A stretch of DNA of 64,000 bases from DASRBN01 sp035294305 (GCA_035294305.1 DATGLD010000045.1:1-64000); one strand, 5' to 3'. Positions 18,702 to 27,743 are shown, counted from the first letter of the stretch. Notes: generated by a model from the letters alone, not told the origin. Program-made: numbers and translations.

Positions 18702-21700
18702 GTGCTCCGCAAAGATCGTGTATACGAGGCATTGCGATCCTTGTGCGCACAGCGACCGGCACAAAGTAGTGTTTTGCGTCGTCATACAGGCTTCAGCGCG
18801 GAAGAAGTAGCCCAGCAAGCTCATGTAGATCGTACAAATGCCAGCCGTGACCTCAATTTGCTGGTGCAAGAAGGGATGGTCGAGCGTATCCCCGGTCGTC
18901 CTGTGCTGTTCACGATCAAAACACCTTTTGCTAATTTTGAGTCAGGCCGGCGCAATGGAAATAGTGAGAATGGCAGCCGGCGTGGCACACAACTGGAGCT
19001 TCCTGATGAATATGCAACCGTTCCGGTTTCAGGCGAAAGCTACACCCCCTCGCGTCTCGTCGACATCGCGCCCTTGAAGGTTACACATGAGCCTGGCAAA
19101 CCTCCTGCTATCGCGGCCTCGGTTCAGGTTGGTGCCGTGGTCACCAGCTTCGATACTTTGATTGGCAGCGCTGGTGGGTTGAAGGTTGCGGTGCAACAGG
19201 CGAAGGCGGCCATGCTCTATCCTCCACGCGGTTTACATACTCTATTGTGCGGCCCTAGTGGCGTTGGAAAAACGACCTTTGCCCGTTTGATGCATTCCTT
19301 CGCGCTTGAACTCAAGGCGCTGCCGCCCGATGCGCCGTTCATCAGCTTCAATTGCGCCGACTATGCCGGTAATCCGCAACTGCTGATGGCGCACCTTTTC
19401 GGCGTCGTGCGTGGGGCCTATACAGGCGCTGACCGCGATCGCGAGGGCCTGGTCGAGCAGGCGGATAGAGGTATCCTCTTCCTCGATGAAGTGCATCGCC
19501 TGCCACCTGAAGGTCAGGAGATGCTGTTTTACCTGATGGATCGCGAGCGCTTCCGGCGCCTGGGCGATGTGCGTGAACGTCAATCGTCATTGTTGTTGCT
19601 GGCCGCGACGACAGAAGACCCCGCAACGGCGTTGTTGCCAACATTCCGGCGGCGTATTCCCATGACTATCAACCTGCCAGGCCTGCATGAGCGCACCATA
19701 ATGGAACGCTACGAGTTGATTCGCGCCTTCTTTACGACCGAATGCAGTAGTATTGGAACGAACATCCATGTTGAACCGCAGGTACTCAGGGCCTTGCTGC
19801 TTTATGAGTGCCCTGGTAATATTGGTCAACTGCGTACTGATGTGCAGCTCACATGCGCCAGGGCCTACCTGGAGTATCGCACGCAGAACCTGCCAGAATT
19901 GAACGTACATCTAGGCGTCTTGCCGGATCATGTACGGCGCGGCCTGTTGCGCACGGCTGAACTGCAGCGCGGCCTGGAATCGGTTCTGCACCTGTTGGAG
20001 GCCACGCACATCTTTACACCCACCGGCCTGAGCCTTGATAGCCTGCCCGAATCGGCTTCCGACCTGTATGATACCATCAGCGCGGACCTCAACCGCTTGA
20101 GGAATAGCGGACTGCTGGAAAGTGAAATTAACCGGCTGTTACACCTGGATATCCAGCACTACTTTCAACGCTTTGCGCATGAAGTCACCAAGGAGTGGCA
20201 GGAAGCGGCTGCCAATTTGATTGATGAGCGTATTGCATTGATCAGCAATCGCATCGTGCAATTCGCGGAAGAGCAACTCGCTCGTACCTTTCCAGAAAAG
20301 CTGGCCCTGGTGCTGGCAATGCACCTGACCAGTACGCTGGAGCATATGGCGAACGGGCGACAAATCGCGGGATTAACCATTCAATCCGTGCGTCGCACCT
20401 ATCCAATCGAATACGAGGTGGCGCGCGCGGCCCTGTTACAATTTCGTTCCTCGCTCGGAGTATCTCTGCCGGAAAGCGAAACAGATGTGCTGGCCGTGCT
20501 GCTGGCGAATGCCGATGCATTGTTGAGCAGCGAGCAAGCGACGGTAGGTATCGTGGTGGCGGCCCATGGTCACGGCATCGCGGCGGGCCTGGCGGAACTG
20601 GCGAATACCCTGGTTGGCGTGAACCTGGTACGCTGGGTAGAACTGACGCTGGAGCAATCCCCGGATGAATTGTTGAGCCAAGTCGTGCATTGGGTGCGGG
20701 CCGCCGATCAGGGCGGTGGCGTCCTCCTGCTGGTTGATTTTAGCTCATTGTTGTCCCTGGGTGAGCTTGCCACCAGGCAGACAGGCGTGCAGGTTCGTAC
20801 CATCGCCAATGTTTCCGCCCCACTGGTGGTTGAGGCCGTGCGGCGGGCGCAGCGTTCGGGCCATCTGACGCTCGATGAACTGGCATCGAGTCTCACGCTG
20901 CCGCGATCCATCAATAGCACTGCCGGAAATGAATCATCGATTGTTACAGGGCTGGAACCGGCCCCTCTGAGAGAGCTATCCCATCAAAATGGATCGGGAG
21001 ATACTGGCTTTGTCCTGAATAAGACACCTCGTGTCATTCTCTCGGTGTGTCTCACGGGCTTTGGCAGCGCAGCCAAGATAGCAGAATTGATAGAAGAACG
21101 CCTGCCGGGGCTGAGAGAACAAGGGGTAGAGGTTATCTGTATGGACATCAGTCTTTCGAGTAAGACTGAGACAGATATACAGCGCCTGGTAGGAGATCGC
21201 AGCGTTGTCGCGGTTGTTGGGACGATCAATCCGCACCTGGAAAGCTATCCTTATATCGCCCTGACCGACTTCCTGTTTGGGGATGGAGTAGCACGGCTGC
21301 GGACGCTGCTCGGCGATACGCTGATCGACCCCGCACTCATCCAGCCTCCGGAGGAACATGTAAATGGCTATGTCGCTACAGTAGCACACAATCCTGGCCT
21401 GGCCGGAAGTACGCCCGTATTTACACAGCGTGGCGATTTATTGCGTGAGATTTCACATACACTCAGTCAACAACTCCTATTTCTCAATCCTGTGCGTGCA
21501 ATGCCACTGATCGAGCACATGATTGAACTGATCGAGGTCGAGGTGGGCGAGACATTCGATATTGATGTGCTCGCGGGATTGATACTGCACCTGGCGTGTA
21601 TCCTGGAACGTGGAACGCAACTGCAGGGCATGCTGGTCAGCGATATGGTTCGTATCCAGGTGGAGCAGCAGTTTGCGCGCGAATTGAGTGTCTGCCGCCG

Positions 21701-21812
21701 TGCCCTGCAAGTCCTCAGCGCGCAGATAGCGCGTCCTTTGCCTGATGAAGAGGCGTATAATATTGTTGGGATTCTCAGGCAGGTTGACATCTTCAGCATC
21801 AATCCGGTCTAG
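18702..21812 (+). CDS. LevR-type sigma-54-dependent activator with PRD and PTS domains
   Basis: This 1036-residue regulator has an N-terminal winged helix (about 30-70), an AAA+ sigma-54 interaction domain (about 150-400) with P-loop GPSGVGKT at 184-191, the sigma-54 contact loop GAYTGA at 238-243 and ILFLDEV Walker B, a first PRD (about 450-560), an EIIA-Man-like domain with AAHGHGIAAG (His622), an EIIB-Gat-like domain with CLTGFGSAAK (about 805-890), and a second PRD near 930-1030 (EHMIELIEVEVGETFDIDVLAGLILH). LevR/ManR proteins switch on PTS operons from -24/-12 promoters, with activity set by phosphorylation of the PRD and EII domains. GTG start follows GGAGTCGTTGC. EIIB and EIIC lie immediately downstream, its likely targets. 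Confidence 0.93.
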   Translation: MLRKDRVYEALRSLCAQRPAQSSVLRRHTGFSAEEVAQQAHVDRTNASRDLNLLVQEGMVERIPGRPVLFTIKTPFANFESGRRNGNSENGSRRGTQLELPDEYATVPVSGESYTPSRLVDIAPLKVTHEPGKPPAIAASVQVGAVVTSFDTLIGSAGGLKVAVQQAKAAMLYPPRGLHTLLCGPSGVGKTTFARLMHSFALELKALPPDAPFISFNCADYAGNPQLLMAHLFGVVRGAYTGADRDREGLVEQADRGILFLDEVHRLPPEGQEMLFYLMDRERFRRLGDVRERQSSLLLLAATTEDPATALLPTFRRRIPMTINLPGLHERTIMERYELIRAFFTTECSSIGTNIHVEPQVLRALLLYECPGNIGQLRTDVQLTCARAYLEYRTQNLPELNVHLGVLPDHVRRGLLRTAELQRGLESVLHLLEATHIFTPTGLSLDSLPESASDLYDTISADLNRLRNSGLLESEINRLLHLDIQHYFQRFAHEVTKEWQEAAANLIDERIALISNRIVQFAEEQLARTFPEKLALVLAMHLTSTLEHMANGRQIAGLTIQSVRRTYPIEYEVARAALLQFRSSLGVSLPESETDVLAVLLANADALLSSEQATVGIVVAAHGHGIAAGLAELANTLVGVNLVRWVELTLEQSPDELLSQVVHWVRAADQGGGVLLLVDFSSLLSLGELATRQTGVQVRTIANVSAPLVVEAVRRAQRSGHLTLDELASSLTLPRSINSTAGNESSIVTGLEPAPLRELSHQNGSGDTGFVLNKTPRVILSVCLTGFGSAAKIAELIEERLPGLREQGVEVICMDISLSSKTETDIQRLVGDRSVVAVVGTINPHLESYPYIALTDFLFGDGVARLRTLLGDTLIDPALIQPPEEHVNGYVATVAHNPGLAGSTPVFTQRGDLLREISHTLSQQLLFLNPVRAMPLIEHMIELIEVEVGETFDIDVLAGLILHLACILERGTQLQGMLVSDMVRIQVEQQFARELSVCRRALQVLSAQIARPLPDEEAYNIVGILRQVDIFSINPV

Positions 21813-21892
21813 GGACCAGATGGTGCTGTCGAATAAACTACTGTGGTAATCGACGCGAGGCCGGTGATGATAGTTCTCAACTAAGATCCGTA

Positions 21893-21951
21893 AGCGCGTG
21901 CCAATCATAGCATTGTGAGCGCAACGAAGAATGCTATGATTGGCACGCGCT
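21893..21951 (+). terminator. 22-bp perfect hairpin after the LevR-like gene
   Basis: Arms 21893-21914 and 21930-21951 are perfectly complementary over 22 bp with a 15-base loop, 80 bases after the regulator stop. There is no long T-run, so it could be a terminator or a palindromic binding element upstream of the PTS promoter. Confidence 0.5.
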
Positions 21952-22042
21952 GCTCTGTTTGCCCATGGTAGTTGTTCCTGATTCACAGTCGTCCTAATGT
22001 CGTTATCACAGTAGTTTGTTCAACTGCGAACTGGTGTCCGGG

Positions 22043-22077
22043 CGGGGTTTCCCCGTAGTGTGCTATCTGTGTAGCAC
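22043..22077 (+). promoter_or_regulatory. Short palindromes just upstream of the -24/-12 promoter
   Basis: CGGGG-TTT-CCCCG (22043-22055) and GTGCTA-6-TAGCAC (22060-22077) lie 7 to 41 bases before the -24 box. Enhancer sites for sigma-54 activators normally lie further upstream, so these may be operator sites or incidental. Confidence 0.25.
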
Positions 22078-22083
22078 AGATTC

Positions 22084-22098
22084 CGGCATGATTATTGC
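22084..22098 (+). promoter_or_regulatory. Sigma-54 (-24/-12) promoter of the PTS operon
   Basis: CGGCATGATTATTGC matches the sigma-54 consensus TGGCAC-N5-TTGC at 9 of the 11 bases outside the spacer, with the obligatory GG at 22085-22086 and GC at 22097-22098 exactly 12 bases apart. Transcription would start near 22110, leaving about 100 bases before the EIIB ATG. It sits between a LevR-type sigma-54 activator and a PTS operon, the classic arrangement. I found it by searching this gap for the element, so some chance of coincidence remains. Confidence 0.6.
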
Positions 22099-22208
22099 GG
22101 TGTATATTAAGTGAACCCAGTTGGTTTCGAAAGTCGGTTTTATGGAAGGCAGTACAGCACAACTTCCAGGTGGGAACGCGAGATTCGGAACCCATGAGGG
22201 GAGTTGTC

Positions 22209-22541
22209 ATGATACGGGTTTTGATTGTATGCAGTTGGGGGATGTCCACCAGCTTACTGGTGGAGAGTATGCTTGCGGCAGCCGTTGCGCGAAAGTACGA
22301 ACTGGCAGTAGAGGCGTTGAGCGCCGGTGAGTATGCTGCAAAGGTGGAAGAATGCGATGTGGTGCTGATCGCGCCGCAGATTCGACACCTGCGCAAGAGT
22401 ATCGAGAAACTGGCGCTGTCGGTAGGCAAGCCAGTAGCTATGATTGAGCCTTTTCATTATGCGACGATGAACGGGCAGGCAGTGTTTGAACAGGTGCTGC
22501 ACCTGCTGGCGAGTAAGCAGGAAGGAAAGGAGGAAGTATGA
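22209..22541 (+). CDS. PTS lactose/cellobiose-type EIIB component
   Basis: The 110-residue protein is a cytosolic EIIB of the lactose/cellobiose PTS family, passing phosphate from EIIA to the sugar bound in EIIC. Cys8 in VLIVCSWGMSTSLLV is the phosphorylation site within the family's P-loop-like turn. GAGGGGAG lies about 6 bases before ATG 22209; longer frames starting at 22095 ignore this site. Its stop overlaps the EIIC ATG (22538), so the two are coupled. No matching EIIA or HPr is in the window and must be supplied elsewhere. Confidence 0.9.
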   Translation: MIRVLIVCSWGMSTSLLVESMLAAAVARKYELAVEALSAGEYAAKVEECDVVLIAPQIRHLRKSIEKLALSVGKPVAMIEPFHYATMNGQAVFEQVLHLLASKQEGKEEV

Positions 22542-23872
22542 GCGTGATGATTGAGCGCGGCAGCGACTGGGTCGAACGCTACCTGGTTCCTCCGCTTGGC
22601 ATATTGGCGAGTAATGTTTATTTGCAGGCCGTGCGCGACGCCTTCATTATTTTTACTTTGCCGTTGATCCTTGCCGGTAGCCTGTTCCTAATAATAGCGA
22701 ATCCACCGGTGCAGGCCCTGGCCAATCTGATCGCGCCCTATCAGAGCCAGATTCTGGTGCCGTTCCAGCTCTCATTCGGGCTGATGGCGCTGTTCCTCGC
22801 TTTTGGAGTGGCATATAGTCTGGCTCAGTATCGCCGTACCGAGCCGGTACAGCCGGGCGTGCTGGCGATGGTTTTGTTCCTGGTGGCGAGCATGCCGGTA
22901 CGCGACCTGACGACGCTCAGCCTGGGGGACATTCTGCCGTACCTGGGCGGCGAGGGATTGCTGGTTGGTATATTAGTCGGCATTTTGACGACCGAGGTGG
23001 TACGCCGCTTCCGCGGGTCGCGCTTTACAATCCGCTTGCCGAAAAGTGTGCCGCCCAATGTAACACGCGCATTTGAGGCCCTGGTGCCTGCTGTGCTGCT
23101 GCTGACATTTATCTGGGTGCTCGAATGGTTTGTGAGTTCGCATACATTTGTAGGAACGGATGGGCATCTGCATCAACTCACGATTCCGATCCTGCTCGAG
23201 CGCATATTTCAACCACTGATACTGGTTCAGGATAGCTACCCGGCGGCCTTGATAGAGATTGTCTTAATGATGCTGCTGTGGTCGGTAGGTATTCACGGCA
23301 TGAATGTAGTGACGGCCATTGCCCTGCCATTCTGGCTGGCGACGTTGACCAATAACGCGGTCAATCATGGACATGGGATTGTGACCGAGCCGTTCTTTCA
23401 TATCTTCGCGCACCTGGGGGGTTCGGGCGCAACCTGGCCGCTGGTCGTTTATATGCTGCGTTCGCGTTCGGCCCAGTTGCGGACCGTAGGCAAAGTAGCA
23501 TTAGGGCCAGCAATTTTCAATATCAATGAACCGGTCACATTTGGTGTACCCATGGCGCTCAACCCGATTATGATGATACCGTTTGTATTTGTCCCGGTCA
23601 TCATTGTCACCATTAACTATTTCGTGTTTGCGGTGGGGCTGGTGCATGTGCCGGTAGTATTGCAACCATTTACCGTTCCCATCGGACTCAGCGGTTTCGT
23701 AGCAACTGGAGGTGATATCAGAGGAAGCCTGCTCCAGTTCTTCGACCTGGCTGTCTCCGCTCTTCTCTATTATCCGTTTTTCAAGGCCTGGGAGCGCGTG
23801 CTTGTAGCACGTGAGGAGGCTGCCAGCCAGCCGGAGGAAAGCGCGAAACCTGCTCCGGTCGGAGTAGGCTAG
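22538..23872 (+). CDS. PTS lactose/cellobiose-type EIIC permease
   Basis: The 444-residue membrane protein has about ten hydrophobic segments and the EIIC signature NEPVTFGVPMALNP near residue 330, plus HGMNVVTAIALPFW and GIVTEPFFHIFAHLGGSGATWPL in the substrate-binding half. It transports and phosphorylates a beta-glucoside-like or N-acetyl disaccharide together with the EIIB encoded just upstream (4-base overlap). Which sugar is unknown. PTS permeases are uncommon in Chloroflexota, so acquisition by transfer is plausible. Confidence 0.9.
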   Translation: MSVMIERGSDWVERYLVPPLGILASNVYLQAVRDAFIIFTLPLILAGSLFLIIANPPVQALANLIAPYQSQILVPFQLSFGLMALFLAFGVAYSLAQYRRTEPVQPGVLAMVLFLVASMPVRDLTTLSLGDILPYLGGEGLLVGILVGILTTEVVRRFRGSRFTIRLPKSVPPNVTRAFEALVPAVLLLTFIWVLEWFVSSHTFVGTDGHLHQLTIPILLERIFQPLILVQDSYPAALIEIVLMMLLWSVGIHGMNVVTAIALPFWLATLTNNAVNHGHGIVTEPFFHIFAHLGGSGATWPLVVYMLRSRSAQLRTVGKVALGPAIFNINEPVTFGVPMALNPIMMIPFVFVPVIIVTINYFVFAVGLVHVPVVLQPFTVPIGLSGFVATGGDIRGSLLQFFDLAVSALLYYPFFKAWERVLVAREEAASQPEESAKPAPVGVG

Positions 23873-23959
23873 CCTTTTCAAGACCGTCCGGGGTCAGAAA
23901 GGAGGCTCTATTCACAAGATGATCGCGGGGGGAGACTCAGTTTCCGGTCAACCATGGTG

Positions 23960-23988
23960 TTGTACAGTGCTCATTTCGGTTGTACTAT
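23960..23988 (+). promoter_or_regulatory. Candidate promoter of the sugar ABC importer
   Basis: TTGTAC (23960-23965), 17 bases, TACTAT (23983-23988). The hexamer block GTTGTAC occurs again over the -10 (GGTTGTACTAT), giving a direct repeat with 22-base period that could be an operator. Leader about 67 bases. Confidence 0.4.
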
Positions 23989-24061
23989 ATGCATCTTTCG
24001 CATGCGGGTTTTCGATGTTTGAAGCCCGCAAAGATGCAGCGAGGAAGGAAAGGACGAGTTT

Positions 24062-25213
24062 ATGATGAACTTATTTGGGCGGCAACATAAAATGTTTGCC
24101 GCATTTGTCGCGCTGGTTTTATTCAGCGTTTTGTTCGCGGCCTGTGGCAGCGCCAATAACGGCGGCAGCTCCAGTGGTAGTGGCAGCACTACCATAACCA
24201 ATGGGAAAGGATGCAAGAAGGTAGGTGTACTCTTGCCCGAGACGGCTACTTCAGCTCGCTGGGATACCTATGACAGGCCATACCTGATCAACGATATCAA
24301 GCAACAGCTTCCCGGCGCTTCAGTAGACTATAACAATGCGCAGGGCAGCGCGAGTACCCAGATGACCCAGGCGCAGGCCGATCTGACAAAGGGCGATTGT
24401 ATTCTGGTAGTTGCTCCATCTGACAGTATTCAGGCGGCTGCGATAGTGGCGGCGGCAAAGGCGAAGAGCGTTCCTGTGATTGCTTACGACCGTCTGATCT
24501 ATAGCAACGACCTCAACTACTATGTTTCTTTCGACAATGTGAAGGTAGGCGAACTTCAGGGCCAGTACATTGCCGATCACTACAAGAGCTATGTGTCTCC
24601 CGGTCATAACAATATGGTAATGATCGACGGCGCGCAGACCGACAACAACGCGTTGTTGTTTGCCAAGGGCGCACATGAAATTCTTGATCCGCTGATCGCC
24701 AGCGGCGCGCTGAAGAAGGTCTACGAGAAATACACTCCCAACTGGGATAACCCAACTGCCGAGACCGAGATGCAGGCGGCGCTGACGGCGAATCAGAATA
24801 ACATTCAGATCGCCTATGTTGCTAATGACGGTATGGCGGGTACGGTCATTGCCGCGCTCAAGGCTGTGCAGCTGAACGGCAAAGTGCTGGTTACCGGCCA
24901 GGATGCAACCGTTGCCGGTCTGCAGAACATTCTTGAGGGCAACCAGGCCATGACTGTCTACAAGGCTATCAACAAAGAGGCCATGGCGACGGCACAACTG
25001 GTGGCTGCGATCAGCAATGGTACCGATACCTCTACCATCGTCAATGGTCAGACGACCATTCCACAAACCGGCGGAGCTAATATTCCGTCCGTGCTTGAGA
25101 CGCCGGTGGCTGTCGATAAGACCAACATTGCTTCGACCGTCATAGCCGATGGTTTCGTCACGCAGCAGCAACTCTGCGCAGGTCTGCCTGCCGGAACGGG
25201 TGGTATCTGTTAG
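24062..25213 (+). CDS. Sugar ABC transporter substrate-binding lipoprotein (XylF-like)
   Basis: The 383-residue protein has a lipoprotein signal peptide with hydrophobic core FAAFVALVLFSVLFAAC and lipid-modified Cys28 (lipobox FAAC), then a Gly/Ser spacer, then a periplasmic-binding fold of the type I sugar class: CKKVGVLLPETATSARWDTYDRPYL, VVAPSDSIQAAAIVAAAKAKSVPVIAYDRLI, IAYVANDGMAGTVIAALKA, TGQDATVAGLQNILEGNQAMTVYK. This matches xylose- and related ribose-family receptors. AGGAAGGAAAGGA precedes tandem ATG codons at 24062 and 24065. The ATPase and permease follow after a 406-base gap. Confidence 0.92.
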   Translation: MMNLFGRQHKMFAAFVALVLFSVLFAACGSANNGGSSSGSGSTTITNGKGCKKVGVLLPETATSARWDTYDRPYLINDIKQQLPGASVDYNNAQGSASTQMTQAQADLTKGDCILVVAPSDSIQAAAIVAAAKAKSVPVIAYDRLIYSNDLNYYVSFDNVKVGELQGQYIADHYKSYVSPGHNNMVMIDGAQTDNNALLFAKGAHEILDPLIASGALKKVYEKYTPNWDNPTAETEMQAALTANQNNIQIAYVANDGMAGTVIAALKAVQLNGKVLVTGQDATVAGLQNILEGNQAMTVYKAINKEAMATAQLVAAISNGTDTSTIVNGQTTIPQTGGANIPSVLETPVAVDKTNIASTVIADGFVTQQQLCAGLPAGTGGIC

Positions 25214-25333
25214 CCGGGTATCGGAGACAGGGACGCGCTGCTCTCTCCTTGAAACTCTTTCGGTGAGAGCAAGTGAGTGCAGACGGCAACGAAGGGCGAC
25301 CCCAAAGGTGCCCACCGCTCCCCTGCTCCTCTC

Positions 25334-25392
25334 CTGCCCTTACCAGGACGACGAAGTCGCTCCGTCGGGGTATGTTGTCCTGGTAAGGGCAG
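25334..25392. repeat. Palindromic element with 16-bp arms
   Basis: CTGCCCTTACCAGGAC (25334-25349) and GTCCTGGTAAGGGCAG (25377-25392) are perfect inverted repeats around a 27-base loop that itself contains GACG...CGTC. This resembles REP/MITE-like intergenic palindromes, or a strong terminator for the binding-protein gene. Confidence 0.55.
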
Positions 25393-25415
25393 GGCGGTGG
25401 ATGTGGTGAGGGGAT

Positions 25416-25478
25416 CCTTGTGGTCGCTCTCCACAACAGAGTGATACCTTTCTGCCCTCGTCGCCAAAAGTGTCAGAG
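25416..25478 (+). repeat. Dispersed repeat, copy 1
   Basis: CCTTGTGGTCGCTCTCC (25416-25432) and CAAAAGTGTCAGAG (25465-25478) recur with similar spacing at 28132-28190 (15 of 17 bases match in the first block, 13 of 14 in the second). Both copies are intergenic. Confidence 0.5.
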
Positions 25479-25538
25479 ACTGAGAGGTAGCCCTTGACTC
25501 TTTGCCTGTTCAAAAAGTATGGGTATCTCCCAATGATG

Positions 25539-25547
25539 TGATATACT
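25539..25547 (+). promoter_or_regulatory. Extended -10 promoter of the ATPase-permease pair
   Basis: TGATATACT at 25539-25547 combines TGn and TATACT, 72 bases before the ATPase ATG, with no clear -35. TTGACT at 25494-25499 may serve a second weak promoter. Confidence 0.35.
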
Positions 25548-25619
25548 CTGTTTATCTTATTCTTGTATCTGGCAAAGCGGAATCAACCTCAGCTATTATT
25601 TATCTAAAAGGAGGGCCAT

Positions 25620-26450
25620 ATGGCCGATAGTATTACTCCTTCGGTTGGGGCAGTGTCATCTCCCACTTTCCGTGGTAGGCCTATCTTGCAGATGCGCGGC
25701 ATCACCAAAAGTTTCGGAGCCGTACGCGCTCTCGGCGGCGTCGATTTTGAGGTCTACGCGGGCGAGGTCGTTGCTCTGGTCGGTGATAACGGCGCGGGTA
25801 AGTCGACGCTCGTCAAGACTATCGCGGGTGTCGGTCCTGCGGATAGCGGAGAGATCTTTGTAGACGGTATGGCAGTCAAAATCACCAGTCCGCAGATGGC
25901 CAATCGCCTGGGCATTGAAACGGTCTATCAGGACCTCGCGCTGTGTGATAACCTGGATGTGGTCTCGAACCTCTTCTTAGGCCATGAGGAACTTACCCCC
26001 TGGCGATCACTTTCAGAAGTCCCTATGGAAAAAAGGACGCTGGAGGTCCTACGTACGCTGGACGTCAAAATTCCATCCATTCGTTCGCTGGTGGCCTCGC
26101 TTTCAGGCGGGCAGCGGCAGTCTATCGCAGTGGCTAAATCGCTGCTGCGTAAAGCCAAGGTGGTGCTGCTGGACGAGCCAACGGCGGCTCTCGGTGTAGC
26201 GCAGACGCGCCAGGTGCTTAACTTGATTCTGCGGTTGCGCGATCAGGGCCTGGGGGTTGTGGTCATTTCGCATAACCTGGCCGATGTGTTCGAGGTTGCC
26301 GACCGGGTCATCGTCTTGCGCCTGGGCAAGCGCGTTGCAACCTTTGATGTAAAAAATACGACGTCTGAGCAGGTTGTCGCAGCTATCACGGGCGCAGAAT
26401 TCGGCGAACTGATGTCGAGTGGCGGCAATGGCGCTTCAGAGGGGAGGTAA
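25620..26450 (+). CDS. Sugar ABC transporter ATP-binding protein (single-domain XylG-like)
   Basis: A 276-residue ATPase with Walker A GDNGAGKST at 55-63, a Q-loop in VYQDLALCDNLDV, signature LSGGQRQS near 160, Walker B KVVLLDEPTAAL and the switch His in VVISHNL. It energises import by the downstream permease. Unlike XylG/RbsA it has one nucleotide-binding domain, so it should work as a homodimer. AAAGGAGGG lies just before ATG 25620, and the permease ATG follows the stop by 3 bases. Confidence 0.9.
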   Translation: MADSITPSVGAVSSPTFRGRPILQMRGITKSFGAVRALGGVDFEVYAGEVVALVGDNGAGKSTLVKTIAGVGPADSGEIFVDGMAVKITSPQMANRLGIETVYQDLALCDNLDVVSNLFLGHEELTPWRSLSEVPMEKRTLEVLRTLDVKIPSIRSLVASLSGGQRQSIAVAKSLLRKAKVVLLDEPTAALGVAQTRQVLNLILRLRDQGLGVVVISHNLADVFEVADRVIVLRLGKRVATFDVKNTTSEQVVAAITGAEFGELMSSGGNGASEGR

Positions 26451-26453
26451 CTC

Positions 26454-27743
26454 ATGGGCGATATTATCGAGCAGAATCAGACGCCGGAACCTTCCGAGGC
26501 GTCTCAGGTAGATGCGTTCGGTGCTGGCAAGGAGCCATTCTCGGCTGCCGCGGTCGAAGTTCCTTCGTATACACCGCGCCAGACATTTAGACAACTCTTT
26601 CGCGGCGATCTCGGATTTATACCCGTCATCATTACGCTGGCTATAGTCGTCATCTATTTTACTATCGTCACCGGTGGAGTTTTTCTTTATCCAGAGAATC
26701 TCTCAAACCTGGTCGGGCCGCAGATTGGCTCTGTTGCCATTCTCGGACTTGGAAGCATTCTGGTGTTGTTGTTGGGTGAGATCGACCTGTCCGTCGCTTC
26801 CGTCAGTGTGCTTTGCGCCGTCATTATGGCAATACTTTCAGAGCGGAGTGGCGCTCCCACCTGGGTTGCTATAGGGGCGGCACTCGTGTCGGGTGCGTTG
26901 ATTGGCCTCATCAATGGTTTTTTTGTGGCCGTCTTACGTGTCCCTTCCTTTATCGTGACACTTGCGGGCTCAATTGGCTACGCCGGACTGCTCCTGCACC
27001 TGCTAAACGGCCAGGCAACGCTTCCCATCAGAAATCCTTTTATTGACGCTATCGCCGGCAGCTCCCAGAGTTTTTTACCGGATAGCCTGGGTATTGGTTT
27101 GCCTGCTTTAGGCGTAATCCTCTATGCTGTCGGTGTTATTTACGGCTATGTGAGTCGTAAGAGAGCCGGGCTGAGAACGATATCGACCACCCGCCTGATT
27201 GTTCAGATTGTATTAGTTGCTGTCCTGGCTGTAGTGTCCGTTGGAGTACTTGAGAGCGAGCATGGCGTACCATACACAACGGCGCTTTTCGTTGGACTGA
27301 TCATATTGTTCTGGCTCATTCTAACGAAAACTTCCTTTGGCCGTCATATTTACGCGGTCGGTGGCAACGCAGAAGCTGCTCGCCGCGCCGGTATCAATGT
27401 GGTAGGTATACGAATTGCCGCTTTTACATTGTGTTCAGTCCTTGCTGCTATAGGCGGTATCGTTGCAGCTTCGTATGGTAATTCTGTAGCGAGTCAAATC
27501 GATCCTACCCTGCTGCTCAATGCCATTGCTGCTGCCGTGATCGGCGGTGTCAGCCTTTTTGGTGGCCGTGGCTCCGTCTGGGCTATTATACTGGGCGTAC
27601 TCATCATTGGTGGTCTGATAAACGGCCTGTCCCTGCTGAGCCAGGGAACTGATATATCAGAGATGGTGGAGGGTATTGTGCTGTTGTTCGCTGTAACCGT
27701 GGATGCCGTTCTGCGGCGGCTCCAGGCGCGTACGGGTAGGTGA
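26454..27743 (+). CDS. Sugar ABC transporter permease (XylH-like)
   Basis: The 429-residue permease has about ten hydrophobic segments and the branched-chain/ribose permease signature FGRHIYAVGGNAEAARRAGINVVGIRIAAF near 290-320. An initial soluble stretch of about 45 residues precedes the first membrane helix. FGLG-type loops such as GLGSILVLLLGEIDLSVASV match XylH-like permeases, which favours pentoses such as xylose. Gap to the ATPase gene is 3 bases, with GGGGAGG as ribosome-binding site. Confidence 0.9.
   Translation: MGDIIEQNQTPEPSEASQVDAFGAGKEPFSAAAVEVPSYTPRQTFRQLFRGDLGFIPVIITLAIVVIYFTIVTGGVFLYPENLSNLVGPQIGSVAILGLGSILVLLLGEIDLSVASVSVLCAVIMAILSERSGAPTWVAIGAALVSGALIGLINGFFVAVLRVPSFIVTLAGSIGYAGLLLHLLNGQATLPIRNPFIDAIAGSSQSFLPDSLGIGLPALGVILYAVGVIYGYVSRKRAGLRTISTTRLIVQIVLVAVLAVVSVGVLESEHGVPYTTALFVGLIILFWLILTKTSFGRHIYAVGGNAEAARRAGINVVGIRIAAFTLCSVLAAIGGIVAASYGNSVASQIDPTLLLNAIAAAVIGGVSLFGGRGSVWAIILGVLIIGGLINGLSLLSQGTDISEMVEGIVLLFAVTVDAVLRRLQARTGR

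Larger units (their letters stand above)
25214..25619 (+). other. Long intergenic region with repeats, between binding protein and ATPase
   Basis: No ORF is convincing here. It holds GGGCGACCCCAAAGGTGCCC-like sequence near 25285-25315, a 16-bp palindrome (25334-25392), a block shared with 28132-28190, and an extended -10 element before the ATPase gene. The arrangement suggests repeat insertion into an importer operon. Confidence 0.5.

Noticed and set aside
21941..21955. TGGCACG sequence as a -24/-12 promoter
   Set aside because: The following GC lies 10 bases from GG instead of 12, and it is part of the 22-bp hairpin arm. The element at 22084-22098 fits better.
25149..25409. 86-residue frame over the end of the binding-protein gene
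   Set aside because: It is a frame-shifted overlap that runs into the palindrome region; no ribosome-binding site.
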